A DNA stretch of 64,000 nt from Bryopsis sp. KO-2023 (lineage: Eukaryota > Chlorophyta > Ulvophyceae > Bryopsidales > Bryopsidaceae). The notes under the pieces were generated by a model. The model searched no databases, was not told the origin of the DNA, and worked only from the letters and a program-made list of their open reading frames with translations. The position numbers were made by a program, and so were the translations under genes. Positions 1 through 10,445 of the stretch are shown piece after piece. The stretch covers positions 2,914,001-2,978,000 of the forward strand of contig BSYQ01000009.1 of the NCBI GenBank assembly GCA_030272585.1. Direction: 5' to 3'. Positions within the stretch are counted from its first letter, which is position 1, and each line of letters begins with the position of its first letter.

Positions 1-1151
1 GATTACAATGAGAGTCTCACGGTCTTTTGTATTGGCCCAGTTATTGTTCAATGTCTAACAACGAAGTCAACCAACTCAGCTTCGGTCACCACAGCACGCA
101 CTTCCTTCATCTAAAATGGACTCAACTTGTAGATCGGAGGTTGTGCGGGTTTGGAATTCGGCTGCTCAGTGACTTCGAAAGCGTGCATGCGAGGAGGAAA
201 CAAAAACCGCGTCACGAAATTGGTGGTTTTTAAATTCAGTATTATTTCATTATTTTCAACAAATAATTGATTTTTTAATCTTCCGGGGAGTTTGCCTGGG
301 CCACTTGAAATATGCAAACATGACTCCTTTTTTTTTGTTGTGTGAATAATCCACCACCATGAGAAATTAACTTTGGAGCGTTCCGTTGCGATATTTCTGA
401 AGGAGCTGAAATTAACTTTGGAGCGTTTCTTGTTGAGAGGAACGCACTGATTACCAATAGGAATATCTCTTTGCAAGCAATTATTCTGGTTTCCTAAAAT
501 ACACTTGAATACTTCCAATACTGACTGCTGCTGGGGCTCTGTATCCCACACACACCCAAATGAACTAAAATTGTAAGAAAACGCCATATCATATTCGAAT
601 ATGATCCTATCATCACAGGCCATAATTTGTTCTTGATTTGAACATGCCCGACAGACAGATAGACAGACAGGCACCACCGCCACTTAAGCATTCAGGACCA
701 CTATTGCCATCACTTTTCAAATCAACCCAAAAAACAAAAACAGCATCTAGCATCAGAACATCTGGGCCTGAACCAACATTTTATTCTTTGGTGGGGGATG
801 GGGCCAAAAAAAAAGCTTGATAGACTTTTGAATGGGGTGAGATGCTGGGAAGATTTCTGTTCATTTCAGTTGTATTTATACTTAAGTATAAGGGTTGGCT
901 GGTGGAAGTTGGAGGTGCTGTTGAAAAGTTAAAAAACTTGGGCTGGCTGTTGTTTCTAGGTGGTGTTCTTCAACACCACCTGGATTTTTGGAAAAACCGA
1001 TAACAATATAACAATATTGAAGGGATTAACATTGGCTGTTTGGGAAAGCTCTTGATGAAACAAAAGTGCACAAGATGAAACAGTCTAAAGTATTAAAATT
1101 TTGAATTCAGACAAATACCCATCCCCCACTACTGCCCCCTGCCCACTCTGC
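1..1151. other. No gene recognised; short direct repeat
   Basis: I see no convincing exon here. A block containing GAAATTAACTTTGGAGCGTT occurs twice, near 362-383 and 408-430, about 47 bases apart. The rest is AT-rich intergenic or intronic sequence. Confidence 0.4.
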
Positions 1152-1868
1152 CTACCTAAGGCATCTCCTTCCACTTTCCTGTGTAAGGTTTGGAAAAAAG
1201 GAGGTCTTCTTTCTTTTTTTCTGGTCCCCTCCCTCCTGGTTTCTATTTCGTTTTGTTTTCCTGGCATTGCTATCTATTTCGTAAAGAACTCTTCTCTCCA
1301 CTCGATTCCGGCTGCACCCGCACTCGCAAAGCGCCCCTTCTGAACAAGGTTCCACGTACAGTTTCAACAACGCAGGCTTTTTTGTAGCGCCGTCGCGTTT
1401 GCTTTTTTCCCCTTCGCTCGATCCAACGAATCCCAACGACGACACAGGCTTTTTTGTAGCGCCGTTGCGTTTGCTTTCCTCCTCTTTTCTCGACCCAACC
1501 AAACCCGACGACACATTCGTAAGCTTTGCCGTCGAGAAAGTGGGATCCTCTTCGTCAATCTTCGCCTTCATACTTTTGCCGTCGTTTTCTTGTTGTTTCC
1601 TTTGCTTCAGCTCGTCGAGTTCTCTCATATCGAAAAGGGAGCGGATCTTGTCGACAGCGCGGGTTTTGTTTCCATCGGGTTGCACTCCAGCCAACGGCAA
1701 CCTTTCCTTCCTTCGGGGTTTTGTTTCCGCCAGGCCTCCAACAGAAGTGCCGACGACTCCATCATCGATGCCAGAAAAGTCGAACATCGGACGGATTCTC
1801 TCTTTCGCCCTTCGGGATCGCTCTTCGTCGAAAACTTCAAGTTTTTTGGGGAGAAACGAGGGTCGCTG
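1152..1868 (-). CDS. Hypothetical basic protein with internal repeats (terminal exon)
   Basis: Not a family I recognise. An open frame runs from a good acceptor (poly-T then ACAG at about 1869-1873) to a stop at 1152, about 238 residues, highly charged and rich in Lys, Arg and Glu. Two segments resemble each other (RIRPMFDFSGIDDG and KIRSLFDMRELDE). Further on, a unit of about 26 residues is repeated twice, each copy containing GATKKP preceded by a Glu/Lys/Ser/Arg stretch. The C-terminal third has a Cys cluster (CECGCSR) and ends in Lys/Arg-rich sequence. The open frame continues upstream past 1868 only through the repeat cluster at 1950-2280, so I take the acceptor as the exon start; upstream exons were not found. 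The duplication is also visible in the DNA, where GGCTTTTTTGTAGCGCCGT recurs near 1375 and 1448. It could be a disordered nuclear protein, but that is a guess. Confidence 0.35.
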   Translation of the reverse strand, partial: QRPSFLPKKLEVFDEERSRRAKERIRPMFDFSGIDDGVVGTSVGGLAETKPRRKERLPLAGVQPDGNKTRAVDKIRSLFDMRELDELKQRKQQENDGKSMKAKIDEEDPTFSTAKLTNVSSGLVGSRKEEESKRNGATKKPVSSLGFVGSSEGEKSKRDGATKKPALLKLYVEPCSEGALCECGCSRNRVERRVLYEIDSNARKTKRNRNQEGGDQKKRKKTSFFPNLTQESGRRCLR

Positions 1869-1954
1869 TAAAAAAAATACACGCGCACGTGAAACAACAC
1901 CAAGATGATTGTGAACATCTGTTGGCGTCCCCCGCACAGAAACGCACGTGACAC

Positions 1955-2257
1955 CAGACCTGGGCGCCGACCCGTTGGACAGGACCGGACAGGACCGGCA
2001 ACCACTTTTTGGACCGGAAACGACCTTTATTGGACAGGTCCGACACCTGTCCAATAAAGGTCATTTCCGGTCCAGTAAAGGTACACCTTTATTGGACCGG
2101 GTCCGACCTGTCCACTCTTTTTTCCTTCTTAATTGCGTCCTGTCCAGACCGGTCTGGACAGGTGATTTCCTGTCCAATAAAGGCATAGAAGCCGCTAATT
2201 GATTGCCTGGACAGGTGGGTTGCCTGTCTAGACCGACCTGGAGCCTGTCTAAAACAG
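1955..2257. repeat. Cluster of TGTCC-word inverted repeats
   Basis: About 300 bases are composed largely of the words GGACAGG/CCTGTCC, GGTCCGACC and CCTTTATTGGAC, repeated in both orientations so that many segments pair with each other. One example is TTTATTGGACAGGTCCGAC followed by its reverse complement. The cluster abuts the 3' end of the SINE copy at 2258-2511. I could not define terminal repeats or a target duplication. Confidence 0.7.
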
Positions 2258-2511
2258 ATCACACAATTAAGCACTTTTAGCGTGCTAATTGTGTATCAAT
2301 CGACTAGGAACTGAGTTAATTAATTAAACAACAAGTATTATTGTTACATGTATTTTTATTGAATGAATAACGTGAGCCAAGCTCACCAGCCACCGACTGG
2401 AGGGTGTCGGTCGACACTAGAAATCGAACTCGGGTTGGCTAAGTCCGAGTCGAGCGCACTAAACCAATAGCGAACCCCACCACAGGGAAGCTCATATGAG
2501 CGCCGTTACCT
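2258..2511 (-). repeat. tRNA-derived SINE, copy A
   Basis: Read on the minus strand, the head has an A-box-like stretch (TGGTTTAGTGCG) and, about 35 bases on, a B-box-like stretch (GAGTTCGATTTC), the two parts of an RNA polymerase III tRNA promoter. The body continues through a segment about 80% alike with the copy at 6051-6270 (the GTCGGTGGCT and GCTCACGTTA portions), then an AT-rich part, and ends in GTGCTTAATTGTGT, which is also the end of the other copy. A MITE (2516-3498) sits immediately at its 5' side. The tRNA origin is inferred from the promoter boxes; the partner LINE is unknown. Confidence 0.7.
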
Positions 2512-2515
2512 TTAA

Positions 2516-3498
2516 GAGCATCTCCACCGGTGTTCGCAGTTGCAGTTGCAGCTCGCGCACGTGCGAGTCGCTCGCCACCAGACATGGGCTGAGACCCCTG
2601 TGCACAGGACAGGACAGAACAGACTGTCCGTTCTGTGCACAGGGTCGGACCTGTGCTGCACAGGTGCACAGACCTGTACAGCACAGCACAGACAGGGTCT
2701 GTGCAACATCTGTGCAGTTTCTGTGCAGATTCTGTGCAGTTCTGTGCTGTGCTGTGCAGTCTGTGCACCTGTGCAGCACAGGTCCGACCTGTGCACAGAA
2801 CAGACAGTCTGTTCTGTTCTAGCCTGTGGAATTTCGAAAAACAGGACAGGACAGCACAGGGTGCACAGAACCCGCACAGAACCAGACATGGGCTGAGACC
2901 CCTGTGCACAGGACAGGACAGAACAGACTGTCTGTGCTGTGCACAGGGTCAGACCTGTGTTGCACAGGTGCACAGACCTGTACAGCACAGCACAGACAGG
3001 GTCTGTGCAACATCTGTGCAGTTTCTGTGCAGTTCTGTGCAGATTCTGTGCAGATTCTGTGCCAAATCTGTGCAGTTCTGTGCAGATTCTGTGCAGATCT
3101 GTGCTGTGCTGTGCAGGTCTGCTCACCTGTGCAGCACAGGTCTGACCCTGTGCATAGCACAGACAGTCTGTGCTGTTCTGGCCTGTGCAATTCCGCTGCA
3201 CAGGACAGGACAGCACAGGGTGCACAGAACCTGCACAGAACCCTGTCCTGTGCAGCCCAGGGATGCTCGCCACAGTCATTGAGTATCGCCGCGAAATTAC
3301 GTGAGTTCGACCCTCACTTTGGCTGTACGAACTGCGCATCGCCTCACTTCGACCCCCTGAACTGAGGCGATGCGCAGTTCGTACAGCCAAAGTGAGGGTC
3401 GAACTCACGTAATTTCGCGGCGATACTCAATGACTGTGGCGAGCGACTCGCACGTGCGCGAGCTGCAACTGCAACTGCGAACACCGGTGGAGATGCTC
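2516..3498. mobile_element. PIF/Harbinger-like MITE with CTGTGCA-word interior
   Basis: A 983-bp non-coding element with terminal inverted repeats of about 60 bp starting GAGCATCTCCACCGGTGTTC at 2516 and ending in the reverse complement at 3498. It is flanked by a 3-bp duplication, TAA (2513-2515 and 3499-3501). TIRs opening GAGCATCTCC together with a TAA/TTA target duplication are typical of PIF/Harbinger (Tourist-type) MITEs. The interior (about 2580-3255) is almost entirely made of CTGTGCA, TGCACAG and CAGGACAG words. It contains two tandem copies of a unit of about 305 bp, each opening ACCAGACATGGGCTGAGACC (about 2578 and 2881). A long hairpin follows at about 3266-3445. No transposase ORF is present; the long open frames in this block follow from its repetitive composition. 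Confidence 0.8.
3266..3445. repeat. Long hairpin inside the MITE
   Basis: Two arms of about 87 bp (about 3266-3353 and 3358-3445) are reverse complements with only a few bases between them. Each contains GTACGAACTGCGCATCGCCT or its complement. The hairpin abuts the right TIR, so about 230 bases at the right end can fold back. Confidence 0.85.
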
Positions 3499-3599
3499 TA
3501 AGTACATGGTTTTTTTTATTACTAAAAGTAGGATGGGAATGATGGGAACAGAATCCATGTACGAACAGACCGTGAGTAACTACCGGGGCTAGCACGACC

Positions 3600-3835
3600 A
3601 GATGCGGCCGCGCAACGAGAGGCCGATCATGATCGGCGCGAGCCGACTTTGATCGGCGGCACCGATCACGATCCCGATCACGATCAAGCGCCGTGACTTC
3701 TCGGCACTTGATCGATCGATCTGGAACGGTGTGATCGTGATCGGCCGATTAAAGTCGGCCGATCATGATCGATGATCGGCCTGACCGATTTGATCGGCGA
3801 TCGATCAAATCGTGATCGGATCCACAGTATGAGTG
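3600..3835. repeat. Cluster of GATCGGC-word inverted repeats
   Basis: About 230 bases are dominated by GATCGGC, GATCATGATC, GATCGATC and GTGATCG in both orientations. The longest pairings include GGCCGATTAAAGTCGGCC and CGATCATGATCG. No terminal repeat or target duplication was defined. Composition and word structure differ sharply from the AT-rich flanks. Confidence 0.7.
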
Positions 3836-3839
3836 CAAC

Positions 3840-6045
3840 CGCCGCACTACATGGGCTGGAAAAAATCTGGGGGAGATTCGGGCTTATTTTTTTTGTGATT
3901 ATTACGAGTTGAGGTCGCCAGTTGTGGTGTTTGTGGAAATGAGAACCTTGGCTTATCCCTGCCTTCGAAAAAAGAATAAATATTTCTCATAAATATTTCT
4001 CATAAATATTTCTCTGTTCATATCCTGATTGAAACTGTTTCTGCAAGACCGCGAAAAAACAAAAAAAAACTCAGAGAATTTCCAAAAATTTGACAAGGTC
4101 TGTTAAGTAACGGTGCTCTAAATCAATTTTTTTTGTGTGTGCATATTCATTTTAACGAGCGAAATTCTTTGCTGCACGAAAACTCCAGATTTTTCTGGAG
4201 TCACGAAATGGAGTTGAGTAAAAAAATGAACCTCATCGAGACGCTGCCAAAGGTGCACTGTGAATAAATGTCAACTGTTGAATTTCTCAGATTTTTCAAT
4301 TCCTGGCCCCCCAAACCAAAAAAGCAAATATACTTTTGTAAAATAGAGCAATGTTTTGATTGTCTTTCTTATGTTTCTCTGCAGTGCTTTGGTTAGCACC
4401 CAAAACCCAGTGGTTTGGTTGCGGAGTGAAGTTGTGCAATGAAGTCTGGGGGAACGTCAAATTTTTATGCTGGATGCTGGGAAATCACACTTTCCTGGGG
4501 GGCGATCCACGGGCTGGTCTAGATTTTTCTGAAAAACATACATTCGTAAAAGTGTGTGTATTTGTGGAATTTCATAGTCTTGTGCATCGAGCGGCACGGG
4601 AGGTGGCCTCCTTCTATTTTTGGGTGTGCTTTCGTTGTGGGGATTTGGTTGACTGCCGAATCTACTACCCCACTTATTCGGAGGCGAAGAACATTTGAGG
4701 ATCGCTCTTTTTTTGCCAGGTTGGGATTGGTTGCTTGGAGTCGGGGGGGTGGAAGACCAAAAAATAAAAAAAGCGAGAATGAAAAGTAAAAGAAGCGGCA
4801 ATGTGATGATGATTTGGATTTTTTTTTTGTGACAACACTTTTTCTTTGTTGTGTGGTTAGTCAGCACGATCGAAAGAATGGTGTCATTCCTTTGGATAAG
4901 AAGATGGCTACGGAAAAATGACCAGAAAAGTTGTAGGAAAAAAAAAAAAAAGCAGAACCACAGCAGGACGATCGTCAGCTTTATTCTGCCGAGCAGATTT
5001 ATTTAATTTTTTGTACATGCTTCTTCTTCATGAGCCAGTGTGGCTGTTGAAGCTCATTTTGGCCTGGTTTCGTGGCAGCATCAAAAAGTCTTCCTAAAAC
5101 ATGATGCAGGTCCACTAGTGTTTGTTCAGCTGGAGGCAAATCAAAAACTGTCTTCTGATCCAGTCTTTCCCTCCACTCAGCGATTCTCACTTTCCAGCCG
5201 ATACTCAGCCTTCCGGAGCTTGGTTTGACACCACAGGGTCATGTTTTCACACAACTTGGCCTTGATATTCTTTTGCACACATATATTCTCCTCCACTCCA
5301 CAATGTAATTTATGTGTTTGTATGTCTTTTGAAACTTCAACCACTCGATACATTATTTACTTGTTTTACATAGTGTCATTCATTCATTGTTCTCCCTCCA
5401 CGTTTCCTGCTGAATTCTTTTAAAAGACACAAGCAGAAATGCTGTTATGAAAACGTAGACATGTTCGAAAATCAACTCGCAGGAAGTGATCAATCAATAA
5501 GTCAATACAACCCACAGCAGAAGATACCCAGCATCCAGTGATACGAACAGATGGAAAGGCAAAATAAAAGTCATTATGATGGTCCTGTTATTTTCCCGTG
5601 GCTTACAAAGAAATCCTCCTTTTGTCTTTCTCAACCAAAAAACACCCACCCATATACTTGCCGCATTTTTGTGCACACCTGAAAGATCTCCATGAACGTC
5701 AGATTCGAAGAAGTCCGAAGTCGATGGCGGCGCGCGACACCTGGGGGAGAAAACACACACGCCTGGTCAAGACTGCCTCGTCACGACGTACTGATTTTCC
5801 CTGCCCAGACTCAGCCGAGCTGAGACTGCAGCCCTGGACTCCACTTCACCGAGACGTCTGCAGTGCCGGAACACCATCGGCCTCGACTCCGTGCGAGCCA
5901 GAGCGAGTGCGACTTTGTAAGGACTTGGTTGTTTTAACACACACGCAACGAGACAGGTCTTGGTGGGATGCCCCACCTGGTGATTATTCTTGATCGCTTC
6001 CATTCCTTTGCCGTCCCTCCTCCGGATCGTTGAAGATGCAACCGA
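3840..6045. other. No gene recognised; one weak exon candidate
   Basis: Mostly AT-rich, with homopolymer runs of intron type. On the minus strand, 4999-5190 holds a 63-residue open frame containing DLPPAEQTLVDLHHVLGRLF that reads like protein. It is preceded by a GTGAGA donor-like site and I found no matching family or partner exons. A GC-rich patch at 5700-5960 is open in several frames but shows no domain. Confidence 0.3.
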
Positions 6046-6050
6046 TCTGA

Positions 6051-6270
6051 AACACAATTAAGCACATGTTAGTATGCTGGTTGGGAACTGACTTGATGAA
6101 TTGAAGAACAAGATGATATTGTTGTTTGATTAACGTGAGCTTCAACTCACAGCCACCGACAGGAGGCTGTCAGTCGACAGAGGGAATCGAACTCGGGTTG
6201 GCTAGGCCCGAGTCGAGAGCACTAAATCAATAGCGGACCCCACCACAGGGACGCTCAAATGGGGGCCGTT
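6051..6270 (-). repeat. tRNA-derived SINE, copy B1
   Basis: Same family as 2258-2511. Read on minus it shows an A-box-like TTGATTTAGTGC, a B-box-like GAGTTCGATTCCC, the shared body and the terminal GTGCTTAATTGTGT. It stands head to head with copy B2, about 50 bases away, and the two heads (AACGGCCCCCATTTGAGCGT) form an inverted repeat. Confidence 0.7.
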
Positions 6271-6317
6271 GGTATGAAGTACCCTTTTTTTTTCATTACT
6301 AAAACTAGGTACTCAAT

Positions 6318-6420
6318 AATAACGGCCCCCATTTGAGCGTCCATGTGGTGTGGTCCGTTATTGATTTAGTGCTTTCGAATTGGGCCTAACCGACCCGAGC
6401 TCAAATCCTTGTGTTCTATT
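6318..6420 (+). repeat. tRNA-derived SINE head, copy B2 (truncated)
   Basis: The head of the same SINE in the opposite orientation to B1: AACGGCCCCCATTTGAGCGT, then TTATTGATTTAGTGC and a decayed B-box region. Homology fades after about 6420, so this is a 3'-truncated and older or more diverged copy. Confidence 0.6.
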
Positions 6421-6488
6421 CTATCATAATATAGATATGTATGTTGACATACGTGCAGGCGCCTCTCGCCTTCGAGGCATCCTTGCTG

Positions 6489-6513
6489 GTGTGTGTGTGT
6501 GTGTGTGTGTGTA
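6489..6513 (+). repeat. (GT)n microsatellite
   Basis: A run of alternating GT of about 24 bases. Confidence 0.9.
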
Positions 6514-6529
6514 GAGAAAAAGCACCAGA

Positions 6530-9196
6530 CATTTTTTTAGCAGAAAAATAAGACCCCTTCTCGCTCGTTTTCATACCCTGAATCGAATCCCAGACAGTCT
6601 TGCTTGGGGGCTGAAGGGAGATTGGATGCGATCCTGTTCGAAGGGCTGAGGTGGGGGTGATATCCCTGCATCTGTGGATTCTCGGCGAAGAGACAGTTGA
6701 GCATTTTTGTAGTTGTACTGGAGCGTTCATTCGGGACCATGAAAGGTGACATCCACAGGGAGTTTTGCAAAGTATTTCAAGGGGACTGGTTGGCTTAAAT
6801 CAAATCAAATCATGATCATGGTTGGCTTAAAGGATGCACTTCAACTCCGATGGGCGCTGTCTGTGGGGAGGGTTAAGTAAGACCCCAAACTTTCTTCTGA
6901 TGTAAAATCGATTTCACGGCAACTGCCATCAGGGTGTTTGTTCTTTTTTTTCATCTCAAAATCCATTTCAATGACCGTCTGCAGAATGCAAAAGGGTTTT
7001 TTTTCAAAAAGCACTAAGGAATGTTTCGGTTGATGAGATGTGTCTAAGGCTCTTCGATTGAATTTGAGCAGGCTTCCCCGTGGAAATCATCGATTGTCTG
7101 GACATCTCCTGACAGAAACCAGAATTAATAGATTCCACCAACAGTTGCTGCCATTGCTGTGATGACCTAGACCCTCTGTTCGCACTGACTTTCTTAACTC
7201 AAATCGAAGCAAGTTTTTCAACGTTTCGGAGCTGCTGTAATTTGATTTCAAAAGGTGAGGGGAACTCTCTGACAATCGAAAGACTGCTGGCAAAAGTTAT
7301 ACGTTCACAATTTAAAATAAGCATCTTTTCTGGGAGCTGAGATGTGTTATTCCATTCTTTTTTCGACAAGCCCAGAAAGAGTCCAAAATGCAATGTTGAG
7401 ATAAAGAGGTGGGGGCCCACCTCTTTATCTCAACAGCCTTTTTTTTTCCGTGTGCTGCACATCAAGATCTGTCAGTTGTCAGTGCTTGTCCTGGCAGCAC
7501 CCACGGTTCGATTCCGTGCTGACTCATGATTAAAACATAAAGGAGGCATCAACACCACCGTCTGTTTTGAGTGAAAGCCCATTCACAACAAGCAACCACT
7601 GAAGGGCCTGTTTCGAAACCTTCATTTTCCGTACGTTCACCATGGTGGATAATCTGGGACCGGGTCAAGGGAAAGGGGGGTGGAATGAAATTCAAGCCAG
7701 CCTTGCCGCATCGAAAGTGGGAGAGGGAAGAGATCTTCGACATACAAATGCACAGCAGCATACGATTTTGCACATTATCAGATGGTGGGTAGGAGGGGGG
7801 GGGGGGATATTGGGGTGCAGATATAGTTTCCTTTTTTAGTGATTTTTTCTGAAGAAAAAATATGTCCGCAGACAAAGAAGCTTTGGATGGATTTGATAGA
7901 TACAAAAGAGAAATATTTGGACTTGACAATTTTTGAATGAAAAAGAAATGGCAAGGAACACTAATCATAATCATTGGATTTATGAAAGTAGATTGCATGC
8001 AAGAACTGGGTTACATTTAATTATTTTCATGTGGGTTCAAAAGAAAAACAGGGAGGGCTTCAGCAGGAGTTGGGACTCTATATCAACGATATCAATTGGT
8101 TAGATTAATCGTTGAGCAGCCAGTATGTACACGCCGCCACTGAGCACAATTGGGGGAAATCATTGCAAAATCAAGAGAAATTCAGAAACAAAAATTGAAG
8201 CAAAGACAATAAACACATTTTTTGTCAAAAACATCAAGTTGTGAAAAAAAAAATCTTTTACACAAATCGACAAGTTTTGACACCATAAAGTCGACAAATG
8301 TCACTTGAGAAAAAGAAGAATAAAGGGGAAAAAAAAGGAATCCCCCACCCAGCAATTTCACACAGTCTCAGCATTTGACAACAAAAACAAATTGCAAGGT
8401 CGGCCCCGATATGAATGTGGTACTTGAAAAGATTAAAGAAAAAATCGACAATTTTCTCTTTATTCTTTCCGAGAAGTTAGTTTTACTGGTTGCTTTTCAA
8501 CCTGGCCAGAAAAAAAAACTTTCACAATCAACAAGACCAGTCCAAATTGTCATATTCAGTTCAGAAGAAAAAGAAGAAAAAAAAATAAAAAATTCCAACG
8601 TGTCAAGTATCATGTTTGAAAAAAGAACATTTCTTTTTCAGGCCAGGTTTTTTTTTCTGAGCTTGTTGTAAATTTTCAAAAACAGCATGTTTAGATGTTG
8701 GTCTAGAAATTGCTGCAAAAAAAAGGAAACAAAAAACACCCATACAAAAAGCATTCAGTCTGTCTTGGTGACGATAGGGTGGAGCGGTAAAATTTCTTCT
8801 CGTGTCACTGTAAGTGCAAGAAAAATATAACAAAAGGAAGAAAAAATCACTCGACCAAAAAATCATAAAAGAAATAGAAAGAAAAGAAGGTCGAGGGGTC
8901 GTAAATTCCAACAGTATATATATATATATATATTTTTATTTATTTTATTTTTTTCGAAGTCTGCATGTTTTTGCCTTTTCATTCTTAAACATTTTCAAAC
9001 ATAAAATGACTAGATATCCATGTTCAATCTATTTCAATTCTTATACATATATATTTTTCAGGGAATATATTTTCTTGTTTTCGGAAAGTAGAAGCAGCAT
9101 CAGAAATAAAACAATTAAAAAAAAATGCACAAAAAAAAGTAATAATAATGATTTAAAAAAAAATACTAATTTTGAAAAAAAAAAATAAGGGAGCAC
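6530..9196. other. No gene recognised; contains a perfect 20-bp-arm palindrome
   Basis: AT-rich sequence with no convincing exon. At 7394-7435 two 20-bp arms (left arm TGTTGAGATAAAGAGGTGGG) flank a 2-base spacer. Near 7505-7525 a tRNA T-arm-like sequence (CACGGTTCGATTCCGTG) occurs without a matching acceptor stem. The stretch just right of 8700 may hold further exons of the PAN-domain gene, but I could not establish any. Confidence 0.4.
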
Positions 9197-9332
9197 CTTT
9201 CTTAATCATGACTCCGCTGTCACAAGCAGCACATATTCTTGGCACCGGTGCACCCTTCTTCTTCAGCCAGCATTGTCCGCTCACTTTGTTCCGTGTCCAT
9301 GCTTTGCACTCTGTTTGGGATAAAATAAAAAT

Positions 9333-9413
<81 letters not shown>

Positions 9414-10445
9414 AAAAGACTAATAAGTACCATTCGAAAAATGAAGATATGAATTGCAATAAATTATTAATGCTTCGGAGTATAAGAAAAGAAGCAAATC
9501 CATCCACCACCACAATTAAACAGGCAACCCATGTCTTCAATTTCTTAAGATTCCATACAATCGTTGTTCGCATTATCGAAAAAAAAGTCGTTTTAACTTC
9601 CAAATCTAATCTTAAATAAAAAAAAAAACACAAGCAACTATTGAATAAACACAGAAAAAACCCGCCCATTTTCTTTTAATATGTTTCCACACCTTTCGCT
9701 TTCTTGCACTTCTTGCAGCATTCCATTGGGCTGTTAGTCACCCGTATGGTTTCGAAGTCATATCCAGCCAGATCAATTCCCTCCAATAAGCGACAGGAAG
9801 GGTCATCAAAACACGAAGTCCCAGATTCTGATAACACACGAACAGGGGATGAGTAAATCCGAAGAAAAAAAAAAGAAAAAAAGCACTAGAAAACAGAATC
9901 TTAACCCTATGTTTAGTTGCAAGGTTTCTGGACGGGAAAAAAAATGGGAAAATCAATGGGCAGATTCCATCGAGCCTCCAGCATCTATGTAAAACATCTG
10001 AAAAAGGAAAAAAAAACAGAAAGCACAGGAAAAAGAAACACCCCCACGTGAAACAGAGATCCCCCCAAAAAAGAGGATAAATCGAGAAAAAAAAACCCAC
10101 TGAAAATACACTCCATTGAGAGACAGAGATCGTATGTATTTTTTATTTTTATTTTGTATATATAGAAAGAAAAAGGGCGAATCTGGATTTTTTTTCTTCT
10201 TTTTTTTTTGGGGAGGGGGGGTAAGAGGGTGTTAACTTAATCTGCATTTTAATTCTTTTTGTTTTAAAAAAATGCAAATGAAAATACAGATTTACCTGCA
10301 ACCACTCCGCTGATACACACGGCACATGGAACTTCCTTCAGAACTTTGTTTCTCAAGTAGCATCTTCCTTTTTCCCTCCAAAATATTCTACGGAACTGCT
10401 CGTAGTGAAAAGTTTTCGTAGTCAAGAGAGTCCAGGACACGCATT
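9197..10445 (-). CDS. PAN/apple-domain protein (internal exons)
   Basis: Three exons splice cleanly in phase: 10296-10445, 9693-9827 and 9197-9310. Together they read through the C-terminal half of one PAN/apple domain (GRCYLRNKVL followed by CAVCISGVVA) and a second, nearly complete one. The second contains CRLLEGIDLAGYDFETIRVT, the paired Cys of ECCKKCKKAK, then CKAWTR and CWLKKKG. This order (D-x-x-G-x-D, CC-x-x-C, C-x-A-x-T, C-W/Y-L-K/R) is the PAN_4 signature, a disulfide-linked module used for protein or carbohydrate binding in secreted and surface proteins. The first exon starts mid-domain, so exons are missing upstream. The last exon reaches a stop in its intron-like tail, so the 3' end is also unresolved. 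No signal peptide or catalytic partner domain was identified. Confidence 0.6.
9333..9409 (+). repeat. (CA)n microsatellite
   Basis: About 76 bases of uninterrupted CA dinucleotide, inside the intron between the second and third PAN-gene exons or just at its edge. Confidence 0.95.

Noticed and set aside
2492-3408. Several open frames of 100-300 codons on both strands
   Set aside because: Produced by the CTGTGCA word array of the MITE, which happens to lack stops in several frames. The peptides are repeats of CTAQVHR-like strings with no protein character.
7440-7530. Possible tRNA around GGTTCGATTCC
   Set aside because: No 5' acceptor partner for the 3' strand after the T-arm.
9333-9409. CA/GT run resembling a short-repeat array
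   Set aside because: A simple dinucleotide microsatellite, not a CRISPR or satellite array.
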